NCBI GenBank assembly: GCA_963710675.1
Contig: CAVQBE010000022.1
Location: 95,100-159,099 of the forward strand
DNA from: JACCZX01 sp963710675
Lineage (GTDB): Bacteria; Pseudomonadota; Gammaproteobacteria; Burkholderiales; Burkholderiaceae_F
Reading direction: 5' to 3'
DNA: 64,000 nucleotides
Shown: one piece after another, positions 57,765 through 64,000 of the stretch
Numbering within the stretch: the first letter of the stretch is position 1
How the letters are laid out: every line of letters begins with the position of its first letter
Notes under the pieces: generated by a model
The model's database searches: none
Told to the model about the DNA's origin: nothing
What the model saw: only the letters and a program-made list of their open reading frames with translations
Program-made: the position numbers and the translations under genes

Positions 57765-58190
57765 TTACTTCTTGGCCGGGCCTGTGCTGGCAGGCGGTTT
57801 GTAGTCGCATTCTCCGACGCGCTTACCAGCCAACTTCATAGTCATCGCGCCCTCCTTCATTTTCATGTTCATCATGCCATTCCACGCCTCCATCCCCTGG
57901 TAGGTCATGTTGCCGTCGGCGGTCGAGCCGTCATTGCATGTCATCTTCCAGCGCCACCCGTTCGTCACTTTCTGTTGCTCAGTCATCTGACAGTTCTCGC
58001 GGGCTTGGAATGGCGGCTGTTCCTTTCCAGCGCAAACCCGCTGAGTGCTGGCTGGCATGGCCATCGGCATACCCGGCATCTCCATTTGGGACGTGATGTC
58101 CCACAAGTCGCCCTTCTGAGTTTGCGCGTGAGCCACTGTGACGGTTGCAATGGCCGCGACAGCGGCGAAGGAAGTGACGAGTAGGCGCAT
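57765..58190 (-). CDS. Secreted DUF3617 family protein
   Basis: From ATG 58190 the product has 141 residues with a signal peptide (MRLLVTSFAAVAAIATVTVA, cleavage near AHA). The mature part has the DUF3617 pattern: GDLWDITSQMEMPGMPMAMP, then TQRVCAGKE, a Cys in NCQMTEQQK, WRWKMTCNDGSTADGNMTYQ, and GECDYKP at the end. Four cysteines suggest two disulfides. The Met-rich segment near residue 40 is notable. The function of the family is unknown. It lies alone between the receptor gene and the aldo/keto reductase. Confidence 0.85.
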   Translation of the reverse strand: MRLLVTSFAAVAAIATVTVAHAQTQKGDLWDITSQMEMPGMPMAMPASTQRVCAGKEQPPFQARENCQMTEQQKVTNGWRWKMTCNDGSTADGNMTYQGMEAWNGMMNMKMKEGAMTMKLAGKRVGECDYKPPASTGPAKK

Positions 58191-58345
58191 GGACAGTTCT
58201 CCTGGTTGTCGACGCTGACTGAGCAATCCGAACTTGATCGTCTGGTTGAACCGGGACGAAAACGGAGAGTAGTCCGCATCGCGGCCACATGCACCACCCT
58301 GAATGCCAAGGCCGACGCAGCCGCTCCATCGCAAACGCGAAATCC

Positions 58346-59389
58346 TCAGATCTGACCCTCGCTCACTTGTTTGCGCCGTTGCAGACCCTGACGCTCCAGC
58401 ATCCATGCCGGATACTCTGACGGCAAGCGGCTCGCTTCATCGAGCTGTTTCAATTCATCAGCGCTTAGTTTGACTTGCGCGGAGGCAATGTTGTCGGTCA
58501 GCTGATCGGGCCGCTTCGCACCAATGATCACGCTGGTCACTTGCGGCTGCGCAAGCAACCATGCGATCGCAATCTGTGCCACCGACACACCGCGCGCTTG
58601 CGCAATCGGCCGCATCGTGTCGATGCACGCGTACGCGCGCTCGAGGTTCACCGGTGGGAAGTCAAACGTCGTGCGCCGGCTTCCTTGTTCGCCCTTCTGT
58701 TCGCGCCCGAACTTGCCGCTGAGCAATCCGCCTGCAAGCGGACTCCACACCAGCAGGCCGATTCCTTCGCTGCGCAGCATCGGGATGATTTCGCGCTCGA
58801 GGTCGCGGCCGGCAATCGTGTAGTAAGCCTGCAGCGATTCCAGCCTCGTCAGACCGAGCCGTTCCGCGATGCCGACCGCCTTTACGATCTGCCACGCGGC
58901 CCAGTTGGATACGCCGATGTAGCGAACGTGGCCGTGGCGCACGAGCTGGTCGAGCGCGCGCATCGTCTCTTCGATCGGTGTGGCCGCATCGAACGCGTGA
59001 ATCTGATACAGATCGATGTGATCAAGCTGCAGGCGCTTCAGACTGGCTTTCACAGCGTCGAGGATGTGGCCGCGCGAGGCGCCACGCATGTTTGGTCCGG
59101 AGCCCATCTCACCAAAGACCTTGGTAGCCACCACCACGCTCTCACGCGGCACTTTCAGATTCTTCAGCGCCTGCCCGGTGATCTGCTCGGCCAGACCGCC
59201 CGAATACATGTCCGCCGTGTCGATGAAATTGATACCGGCGTCGATCGCCGTACCGATCAGCCGCTCGGCATCAGTTTGCTGCAAGTTCCCTATCTGAGCC
59301 CACATGCCCTCGCCACCGCCGAAGGTCATCGTGCCAAGACACAGTTCAGAAACAAACAGGCCGGTGCGGCCCAGCGGACGATTACGCAT
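58346..59389 (-). CDS. Aldo/keto reductase
   Basis: From ATG 59389 the product has 347 residues and a (beta/alpha)8 fold. It has RPLGRTGLFVSELCLGTMTF at the start, the catalytic Asp and Tyr in NFIDTADMYSGGLAEQITGQ, the Lys in SVVVATKVFGEMG and the His in DHIDLYQIHAFDAATPIEET. The NADPH-binding end has SVIIGAKRPDQLTDNIASAQ. It reduces aldehydes or ketones in the cytoplasm with NADPH; the pattern is that of the AKR groups related to Tas/YajO-like proteins. The frame is intact. Confidence 0.9.
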   Translation of the reverse strand: MRNRPLGRTGLFVSELCLGTMTFGGGEGMWAQIGNLQQTDAERLIGTAIDAGINFIDTADMYSGGLAEQITGQALKNLKVPRESVVVATKVFGEMGSGPNMRGASRGHILDAVKASLKRLQLDHIDLYQIHAFDAATPIEETMRALDQLVRHGHVRYIGVSNWAAWQIVKAVGIAERLGLTRLESLQAYYTIAGRDLEREIIPMLRSEGIGLLVWSPLAGGLLSGKFGREQKGEQGSRRTTFDFPPVNLERAYACIDTMRPIAQARGVSVAQIAIAWLLAQPQVTSVIIGAKRPDQLTDNIASAQVKLSADELKQLDEASRLPSEYPAWMLERQGLQRRKQVSEGQI

Positions 59390-59446
59390 GAGTGCCAACT
59401 CCAACAGAGACTGCAACGTACATCAGTTTCAACGCAGGGCACTTAT

Positions 59447-60439
59447 TCACGATGTCGCTGAACGACGCTGTGCACCCGAGCGTCCGTAACCGTGTGGATG
59501 ACGGCGCGCCGCCAATTCAAGCGCAACGTAGGCGAGCCCGGCCACTATCAGTGGCCCAAGATAGAACACTGCCCGGTATGCGAGCAACGCCGCGAGCAGT
59601 TGATTGATCGGATACGCGCCGGCCAACAACGACAGAAACACGGCTTCCAGTACACCGAGTCCGGCGGGGATATGGGTGATCACCCCAGCGACGCTGCTCA
59701 GCAGCAGCGCGCCAAGGACCGTGACAAAACCTACTTTGCCTTGCAGCAGCACGTACAACACTGATGCGACCAGCGACCAGTGCGTCACTGATGCCGAGAT
59801 CTGCAGCACCGCCATCCGTGCCCGCGGCAGCTCGATCGTGTGGCCGCGCACATCCCAACGGCGCCGCGGAGACCAGCGACATGCCGCCAGATAAGCCGCG
59901 GCAACCAGCAGCAATGCAGCGCCGAACGCGCGCAGGGTAGCGGTCGAGACAGGCGCACTGTCGGGCAGTTCGACCAGGCCGCTGACAAAAGCAGCGCCCG
60001 CCAGCGCCGAATAACCGATCCAGTTGGTCAACACGCTGAAGCCAAGGATGCGCGTGATCACCGAAGTTTTCAGACCGAAACGACCATACAGCCGGTAGCG
60101 CAGTGCTACGCCGCCAACCAGGGCGCCGAGATTCAGGTTGAACGCGAAACAGACTCCCGCGACCGCCGCCGTTGCGCCGAGGCCGAGCCGGTGCCCGGTA
60201 TAGCGGCGCGCCAGCAGGTCGTAACTGATGTAGGCAGCGTGCGCGGCGACGGCTACCGTTGCGGCCAGCGCAATCGTGCTCAGCGGCAAGGCGCGCAGCG
60301 CGGTGAGCACTTCGCTCCAGTCGATCTCGCGCGCGTGCCAGCCGATCAGCACGAGCACGGCGACCGCAAAGGCAATACCCAGCCCTTTCTTTATGCGCGG
60401 CCAGTTCATTCGCAACGTCGGGGGCCAGCCCTTCATCAT
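59447..60439 (-). CDS. ybhN: YbhN/UPF0104-like membrane protein, lysylphosphatidylglycerol synthase transmembrane-domain family
   Basis: The 330-residue protein has about eight helices of the UPF0104 (AglD/MprF transmembrane) family. Landmarks are SYDLLARRYTGHRLGLGATA, FNLNLGALVGGVALRYRLYG near residue 110, FSVLTNWIGYSALAG and VITHIPAGLGVLEAVFLSLL near 260. Its start overlaps the clsB-like stop (ATGA), and with the upstream EEP gene this reproduces the ybhP-clsB-ybhN order known from Escherichia coli, where YbhN affects cardiolipin or lipid transport. The exact role here is inferred. The frame is intact. Confidence 0.88.
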   Translation of the reverse strand: MMKGWPPTLRMNWPRIKKGLGIAFAVAVLVLIGWHAREIDWSEVLTALRALPLSTIALAATVAVAAHAAYISYDLLARRYTGHRLGLGATAAVAGVCFAFNLNLGALVGGVALRYRLYGRFGLKTSVITRILGFSVLTNWIGYSALAGAAFVSGLVELPDSAPVSTATLRAFGAALLLVAAAYLAACRWSPRRRWDVRGHTIELPRARMAVLQISASVTHWSLVASVLYVLLQGKVGFVTVLGALLLSSVAGVITHIPAGLGVLEAVFLSLLAGAYPINQLLAALLAYRAVFYLGPLIVAGLAYVALELAARRHPHGYGRSGAQRRSATS

Positions 60440-61701
60440 GGCTCAGTTGCCCTTGCCGACGCATCGAACGCGGTCTTCGTATCGATAAACCCGCCGCGAA
60501 GGAACGAACGGATTCGCGCACTGGAATGCGGCAGCCTTAACCAGCGAGGAAACCCGCGCGAAATGTGATACGCCAAAGACACCATGAAATAGCGCCACAT
60601 CGTGAGCTGCGGCAGCACGTCAGGCTTCAGTTGCCTGCAATCGTTTTCGATCAGATGCTGCAGACGCCGCTGCAGCGTCGTGGCGAACTCGGCATCGCGA
60701 ATCAGAACATTGGCCTCCAGGTTCAGCGACAGGCTGAGCGGATCAAGATTCGTGGAGCCGACCGTAGTCCAGATGCCATCGACTATCGCAACCTTGCCGT
60801 GCATCTCGCGGCGACAGTATTCGTGAATCGCTACGCCATCTTTCATCAGACTTTCATAGAGCAATTGCCCTGCCGTCCGTGCAATCGGCACATCGGGATC
60901 GCTTTGCAGGATCAGCTGCACCTTCACACCGCGGGCAGCAGCGCGGCGCAAGTCGCGCAGCAACCGATAGCCGGGAAAGAAATACGCGTTGGCGATCCAC
61001 ACCGTGTCGCGCGCAGTGCGGATGGCCATTCGATAGGCACGCTCGATGTCGCTGCGGTGACGACGGTTATCGCGGCTGAGCAGTGCGACTTCGGCACTGC
61101 CCGGCGGCTGTCGGGCATCGGAGACGACACTCCGGCTTGCCGCCTGAGAATCCTCACGTATCGCAGGGCGTCCGATATTGAGGTGCCGCCGTACCGGCGC
61201 CAACGTTTTGCGCGCGAAGCGATGGATGCGGTCCACCACCGGGCCTTCGATGCTTACCGCATAGTCCTGCTTGGCTTTGGCGCCAAAGCTTTCCAGATGA
61301 TCTTCAGAGAGGTTGATGCCGCCGATGAAAGCGATCCGCCCATCAACAACGACGATCTTGCGATGCAGCCGGCGCAGCGGCTTCAGGTGACGAACAAGCG
61401 GAGTCGGCTCATAAACGTGCAGCCGCACGCCTGCGTCCGTCAGCGCTGAGATGAAGTCATTGGAAAGATTGGGCGAGCCGAAACCGTCCACCGTCAGGTC
61501 AACCTCGACACCACGCTTGGCGGCGCCGATCAAGTGTTGCTGCAAGTCGCGACCGACTCGATCTTCGAACAGGATGAACGTTTCGATCAGCACTTCTCGC
61601 TCGGCCGCATCGATCGCTTCGAACACGGCTGGGAAATAGGCGTCGCCGTTTTCCAGCAGTCGAACGCGGTTGCCGCCGATCCATTCGACCCTCAGCTTCA
61701 C
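60436..61701 (-). CDS. clsB: Cardiolipin synthase ClsB-like (phospholipase D superfamily)
   Basis: From GTG 61701 (GTGA overlap with the EEP gene stop) the product has 421 residues. It has two PLD catalytic motifs: RRLHRKIVVVDGRIAFIGGI near residue 112, and EYCRREMHGKVAIVDGIWTT, followed by VGSTNLDPLSLSLNLEANVL, near 325. These give the paired HKD sites that form one active centre. It makes cardiolipin, in E. coli from phosphatidylglycerol with a second lipid. There is no N-terminal transmembrane pair, which fits ClsB rather than ClsA. The frame is intact. Confidence 0.92.
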   Translation of the reverse strand: MKLRVEWIGGNRVRLLENGDAYFPAVFEAIDAAEREVLIETFILFEDRVGRDLQQHLIGAAKRGVEVDLTVDGFGSPNLSNDFISALTDAGVRLHVYEPTPLVRHLKPLRRLHRKIVVVDGRIAFIGGINLSEDHLESFGAKAKQDYAVSIEGPVVDRIHRFARKTLAPVRRHLNIGRPAIREDSQAASRSVVSDARQPPGSAEVALLSRDNRRHRSDIERAYRMAIRTARDTVWIANAYFFPGYRLLRDLRRAAARGVKVQLILQSDPDVPIARTAGQLLYESLMKDGVAIHEYCRREMHGKVAIVDGIWTTVGSTNLDPLSLSLNLEANVLIRDAEFATTLQRRLQHLIENDCRQLKPDVLPQLTMWRYFMVSLAYHISRGFPRWLRLPHSSARIRSFLRGGFIDTKTAFDASARATEP

Positions 61702-62477
61702 AGTTGCACCTCGCCGACCAAGGGCGCGTGGTCCGACAACGTCGCCCACGGCCGCCGTGGCAGCTGCAATGGCCGGTGCCGCATATTGCGAACGTAGATC
61801 CGATCGAGCCGCAGTAACGGCCAGCGCGCCGGAAACGTGCGGGCCGGGCGACCGTTCGCGCTCGCATGAATTTCTTCGAGCGAAAAATCACGCATCAGTA
61901 AACGATGCGCGCGCTCGCGCCAGTCGTTGAAGTCGCCTGCAATCACCAGCGGCGCATCGCTCGGGACCAGGCGCGTGGCCATATCACGCAGGCCTTCGAT
62001 CTGCTGCTGTCGGTGCGATTCACGCAGTCCCAGATGCACACATATCGCATGAAGCTGCGGTGCACCTGGGATGTCGAGCACGCAATGCAGTATTCCACGC
62101 GGCTCGGCCTCGCCGACCGATACATCGATGTTCTGCCATTTGACGATCGAATATTTCGACAGCAGTGCATTGCCGTGGTGGCCACCCGTCGTTACCGCAT
62201 TACGCCCGTAGGCGTGTTGCGGCCACACCTGGTCGGCCAGGACCTCGTACTGATGCGGCGAAACCTCCTCGCCCTCAGCACCGCCGATTTCCTGCAGAAA
62301 AACCAAATGGGCGCCGTCGGCGCGAAGCTCGTCACGGATCTGCGATAACACGTTGCGGCGTCCGAATGCACTGAAGCCTTGATGCGCGTTCAGCGTCAGC
62401 ACCCGTATCGTGGTTGCATTGGCATCGCCCCAGTTTCCGCGCATGCGCGAAGTGTTGCCGATGGTTGCCGATAACAC
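61698..62477 (-). CDS. ybhP: Endonuclease/exonuclease/phosphatase family protein, YbhP-like
   Basis: The 259-residue protein has the EEP fold. Motifs are TIRVLTLNAHQGFSAFGRRN (Asn at the metal site), LVFLQEIGGAEGEEVSPHQY (Glu metal ligand), LHAICVHLGLRESHRQQQIE, VIAGDFNDWRERAHRL (GDFN catalytic pair), LLRLDRIYVRN and LSDHAPLVGEVQL (SDH motif with the general-base His). It cleaves a phosphodiester or phosphomonoester, possibly of a lipid given its partners. It is the first gene of the ybhP-clsB-ybhN-like unit. The frame is intact. Confidence 0.88.
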   Translation of the reverse strand: MLSATIGNTSRMRGNWGDANATTIRVLTLNAHQGFSAFGRRNVLSQIRDELRADGAHLVFLQEIGGAEGEEVSPHQYEVLADQVWPQHAYGRNAVTTGGHHGNALLSKYSIVKWQNIDVSVGEAEPRGILHCVLDIPGAPQLHAICVHLGLRESHRQQQIEGLRDMATRLVPSDAPLVIAGDFNDWRERAHRLLMRDFSLEEIHASANGRPARTFPARWPLLRLDRIYVRNMRHRPLQLPRRPWATLSDHAPLVGEVQL

Positions 62478-62672
62478 CTATTGCTCCCCTTTTTTGTTAA
62501 CCCTATGGGCTGCCGCTCGCGTCGGCCGCCGCTACGGCGGCGGGTCGCCGGAAGGCAAAGCAAGCACATTTCATGCTTACGGATGTCCGGACAGAACGCA
62601 ACCGATGCGATGATCAGCCCGGGCAGTGCGCCCGGCGATCGCTCGCACGGTCTTCGGCTCTGGAGAACTTTC
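62478..62672. promoter_or_regulatory. Divergent intergenic region between two cardiolipin-synthase loci
   Basis: The 195-nt spacer separates the ybhP-like operon from the second Cls gene and should carry both promoters. It contains a 7-bp perfect hairpin (GCCGCCG, CTA, CGGCGGC) at 62525-62541 and a smaller one (CCGGGC, AGTGC, GCCCGG) near 62622-62638. A T-run (CCCCTTTTTTTGTTAA) lies close to the ybhP-like start. No clear -35/-10 pair was found. The overlapping short open frames here have no protein pattern. Confidence 0.45.
62525..62541. repeat. Perfect GC hairpin in the divergent spacer
   Basis: GCCGCCG and CGGCGGC form a 7-bp stem with a CTA loop. No T-run is adjacent, so it is not a typical terminator; it could be a protein-binding dyad or an mRNA leader structure for either gene. 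Confidence 0.4.
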
Positions 62673-63959
62673 ATGACTGAGTTCCTCACGATTCGCCTCA
62701 GACGGCGCTGCTGATCATCATTAGCGTCATCGTTTTTTTCGTTTTGGTCATCTGGTCGATCAGGCGTCATCGTGATCCGGAAGCTACGAGTCGAGTGCGA
62801 CCACTCGATCGACGAGCTGATTCCTTCGCTTGCCGGTCTTACCCTCAGCACGGCGGTCGGCAGGCAACAGCGTCGAAGTCTTCGAAAACGGCGCTTTCTT
62901 CGACGTGCTCGTCGACGAGATTGCCGCGGCGAAGCGTTCCGTTCACTTCGAGAACTTTTTGTGGAAAGAGGGCGTGCTGGGCAAGCGCGTCGCGGACGCA
63001 TTGTCGGAACGCGCGCGCGCAGGCGTTACGGTTCGCGTGCTGCTCGACGCGAACGGAAGCCGGAAGGTGGGCAAAGCCGATCGAACGGCAGATGAAGGAA
63101 GCCGGATGCAAGCTGGTGAAGTTTCACCGCCTGCACATGCGCAACATCGGCGTGCTGAACGAGCGCGACCACCGCAAGCTCGTCGTGCTTGATGGCCGTG
63201 TCGCGCTGTCGGCGGTCACTGCATCGTCGACACGTGGCTCGGCAATGCGGAGGACAAGGATCACTTCGCAGACGTCAGCGTCCGGTTGCGCGGTCCCATC
63301 GTGCACAGCGTGCAGTCGGCGTTCAGTGAGAACTGGGTCGAGGAGACCGGCGAGATGTTCATGGGCGACGACGTGTTTCCCCCAGCTGGAACGCGGCCGG
63401 CGACATCACGTCCACGCCGCCTATGTGAAGCCGGAAGGCTCGGCGCCTGCAGTGAAGATCCTGCACCACGCGGTGATCTGCTGCGCGAGAGAGCGGATCT
63501 GGATCCAGAATCCGTACTTCATTCCCGAGCCTGATGCGATCGACGCTTTCGGACGAGGCGGTCAAGCGAGGCGTCGATGTGCGGGTGATGATGCCCGTCG
63601 ACCGGCGGCTCGGACAATCCGATGGTGCAGCACGCGGGGCACCGGAACTTCGAGAAGCTGCTGCGCTGCGGCGTGCGCCTGTTCGAGTATCCGCACACGC
63701 TGCTGCACCAGAAGGTGATGACCGATCGATGGCATGTGGTGCGCGATCGGCTCGATCAATTTCGACGACCGGTCATTCGAGACCAACGACGAGATCACGC
63801 TCGGGCTTCGCGGATGCTGCGACGGCGAAACGCCTCGACGAGATTTTCGAGAAGTACGCTGCCGCAGTGTACCGAGATCAAGCTCGAGAGTGGCGCAAGC
63901 GCCGCTCTGAAGCACCGGCGATCGACAACATGTTTTACATGTTCAATGAGGTGCTGTGA
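62673..63959 (+). pseudogene. Cardiolipin synthase, second copy, with about ten frame breaks
   Basis: Starting at ATG 62673 after GGAGAACTTTC, the pieces encode one membrane helix (ALLIIISVIVFFVLVIWSIR) and a PLD-superfamily enzyme. First half: SVEVFENGAFFDVLVDEIAA, FHRLHMRNIGVLNERDHRKL with VVLDG (first HKD motif) and SVRLRGPIVHSVQSAFSENW. Second half: IWIQNPYFIPEPDAID, GHRNFEKLLRCGVRLFEYPH, TLLHQKVMT (second HKD motif) and FDDRSFETNDEITLGF. Frame changes fall near 62704, 62785, 62865, 63070, 63218, 63385, 63540, 63600, 63725 and 63812. All family motifs survive, so base-call errors are likelier than decay. The helix fits a ClsA/ClsC-like type distinct from the ClsB-like gene next door. Confidence 0.75.
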
Positions 63960-64000
63960 GCAGTAAGTCTTGGCGTCAGCTACCGGTGCCAGACGACTGG
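63956..64000 (+). CDS. Start of a gene running off the window (possible)
   Basis: A GTG at 63956 overlaps the stop of the cardiolipin synthase (GTGA), the coupling pattern used repeatedly in this window, and opens a frame (VSSKSWRQLPVPDDW) that stays open to the end. Only fifteen codons are visible, so the product cannot be named. Confidence 0.35.
   Translation, partial: MSSKSWRQLPVPDDW

Noticed and set aside
58475..59461. A 328-residue open frame antisense to the aldo/keto reductase
   Set aside because: The reductase on the other strand has all catalytic motifs. The antisense product is His/Arg-rich with no family pattern, which is typical of high-GC shadow frames.
62396..63001. A 201-residue minus-strand frame across the divergent spacer and the cls start
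   Set aside because: It is Arg-rich without a family pattern and opposite to a recognisable membrane helix and PLD domain.
1..64000. CRISPR arrays, tRNA or rRNA genes, insertion sequences and prophage genes
   Set aside because: No regularly spaced direct repeats, tRNA-like T-arm patterns, transposase or integrase motifs, or phage structural genes were seen on either strand.

Overview
The window looks like a piece of a high-GC betaproteobacterial chromosome, most likely Burkholderiales. This is inferred from three Bug/TctC-type solute receptors, the Ku/LigD pair with PE-ligase-polymerase domain order, the gene styles (CbpA-CbpM, SigK-like sigma with its anti-sigma, DUF3617, DUF4124-like, DUF2207-LemA) and GC-rich codon use. 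No rRNA, tRNA, CRISPR array, insertion sequence or prophage gene was found. About 60 protein genes are supported, tightly packed and often linked by 4-nt ATGA or GTGA overlaps.

Layout. 0-6.5 kb: small secreted and STAS-like proteins, a type IV pilin-like protein, a Bug receptor, an ECF sigma/anti-sigma pair with a secreted Y-X4-D repeat protein and a PQ-loop protein, and a CorA-like channel. 6.5-11 kb: a sensor-less histidine kinase, a Crp/Fnr regulator, a PepSY membrane protein and an MFS exporter. 11.1-13.3 kb: a phospholipid operon (CDP-alcohol transferase, acyltransferase, CdsA). 13.3-15.3 kb: a FrnE-like DsbA protein and the CbpA/CbpM chaperone pair. 15.3-24.9 kb: a carboxylate catabolism and uptake cluster (HMG-CoA lyase family, CaiB CoA transferase, Bug receptor, TAXI receptor, fused TRAP permease, PfkB kinase) facing an FMN hydroxy-acid oxidase, then a metallo-beta-lactamase-fold hydrolase. 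24.9-33.3 kb: a metzincin peptidase, a VOC protein, Ada, a cytochrome c-like surface protein, an MFS plus 2OG-Fe dioxygenase pair, and DUF2207/LemA. 33.3-37.9 kb: an NHEJ operon LigD-Ku-MerR/TPR. 37.9-47.6 kb: DUF72, a Bug receptor, a Zn amidohydrolase, a second FMN oxidase, a duplicated PAP2/haloperoxidase-like lipoprotein divergent from a beta-propeller lipoprotein, a glutaredoxin-like protein and an AEC transporter. 47.7-57.7 kb: a complete peptide ABC transporter operon with an M20 peptidase and a 3-kb BTAD/NB-ARC/TPR regulator between the receptor and permease genes. 57.8-64 kb: DUF3617, an aldo/keto reductase, an operon matching Escherichia coli ybhP-clsB-ybhN, and divergent from it a second cardiolipin synthase.

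About 24 genes are broken by roughly 50 single-base frame changes, nearly all of which read as one extra base. The protein sequence continues perfectly in the neighbouring frame, and even the expected-essential cdsA is affected, so most of these are probably assembly or sequencing errors rather than decay. The stretch from 49.2 to 62.5 kb has none; the TRAP permease and the last cardiolipin synthase have eight to ten each. Coordinates for broken genes give the whole restored gene.

The observations most worth following are: the tandem PAP2 protein in which each half has lost a different catalytic histidine; the large ATPase regulator inside the peptide-transport operon; the MerR-TPR gene joined to the NHEJ operon; and the back-to-back cardiolipin synthase loci.
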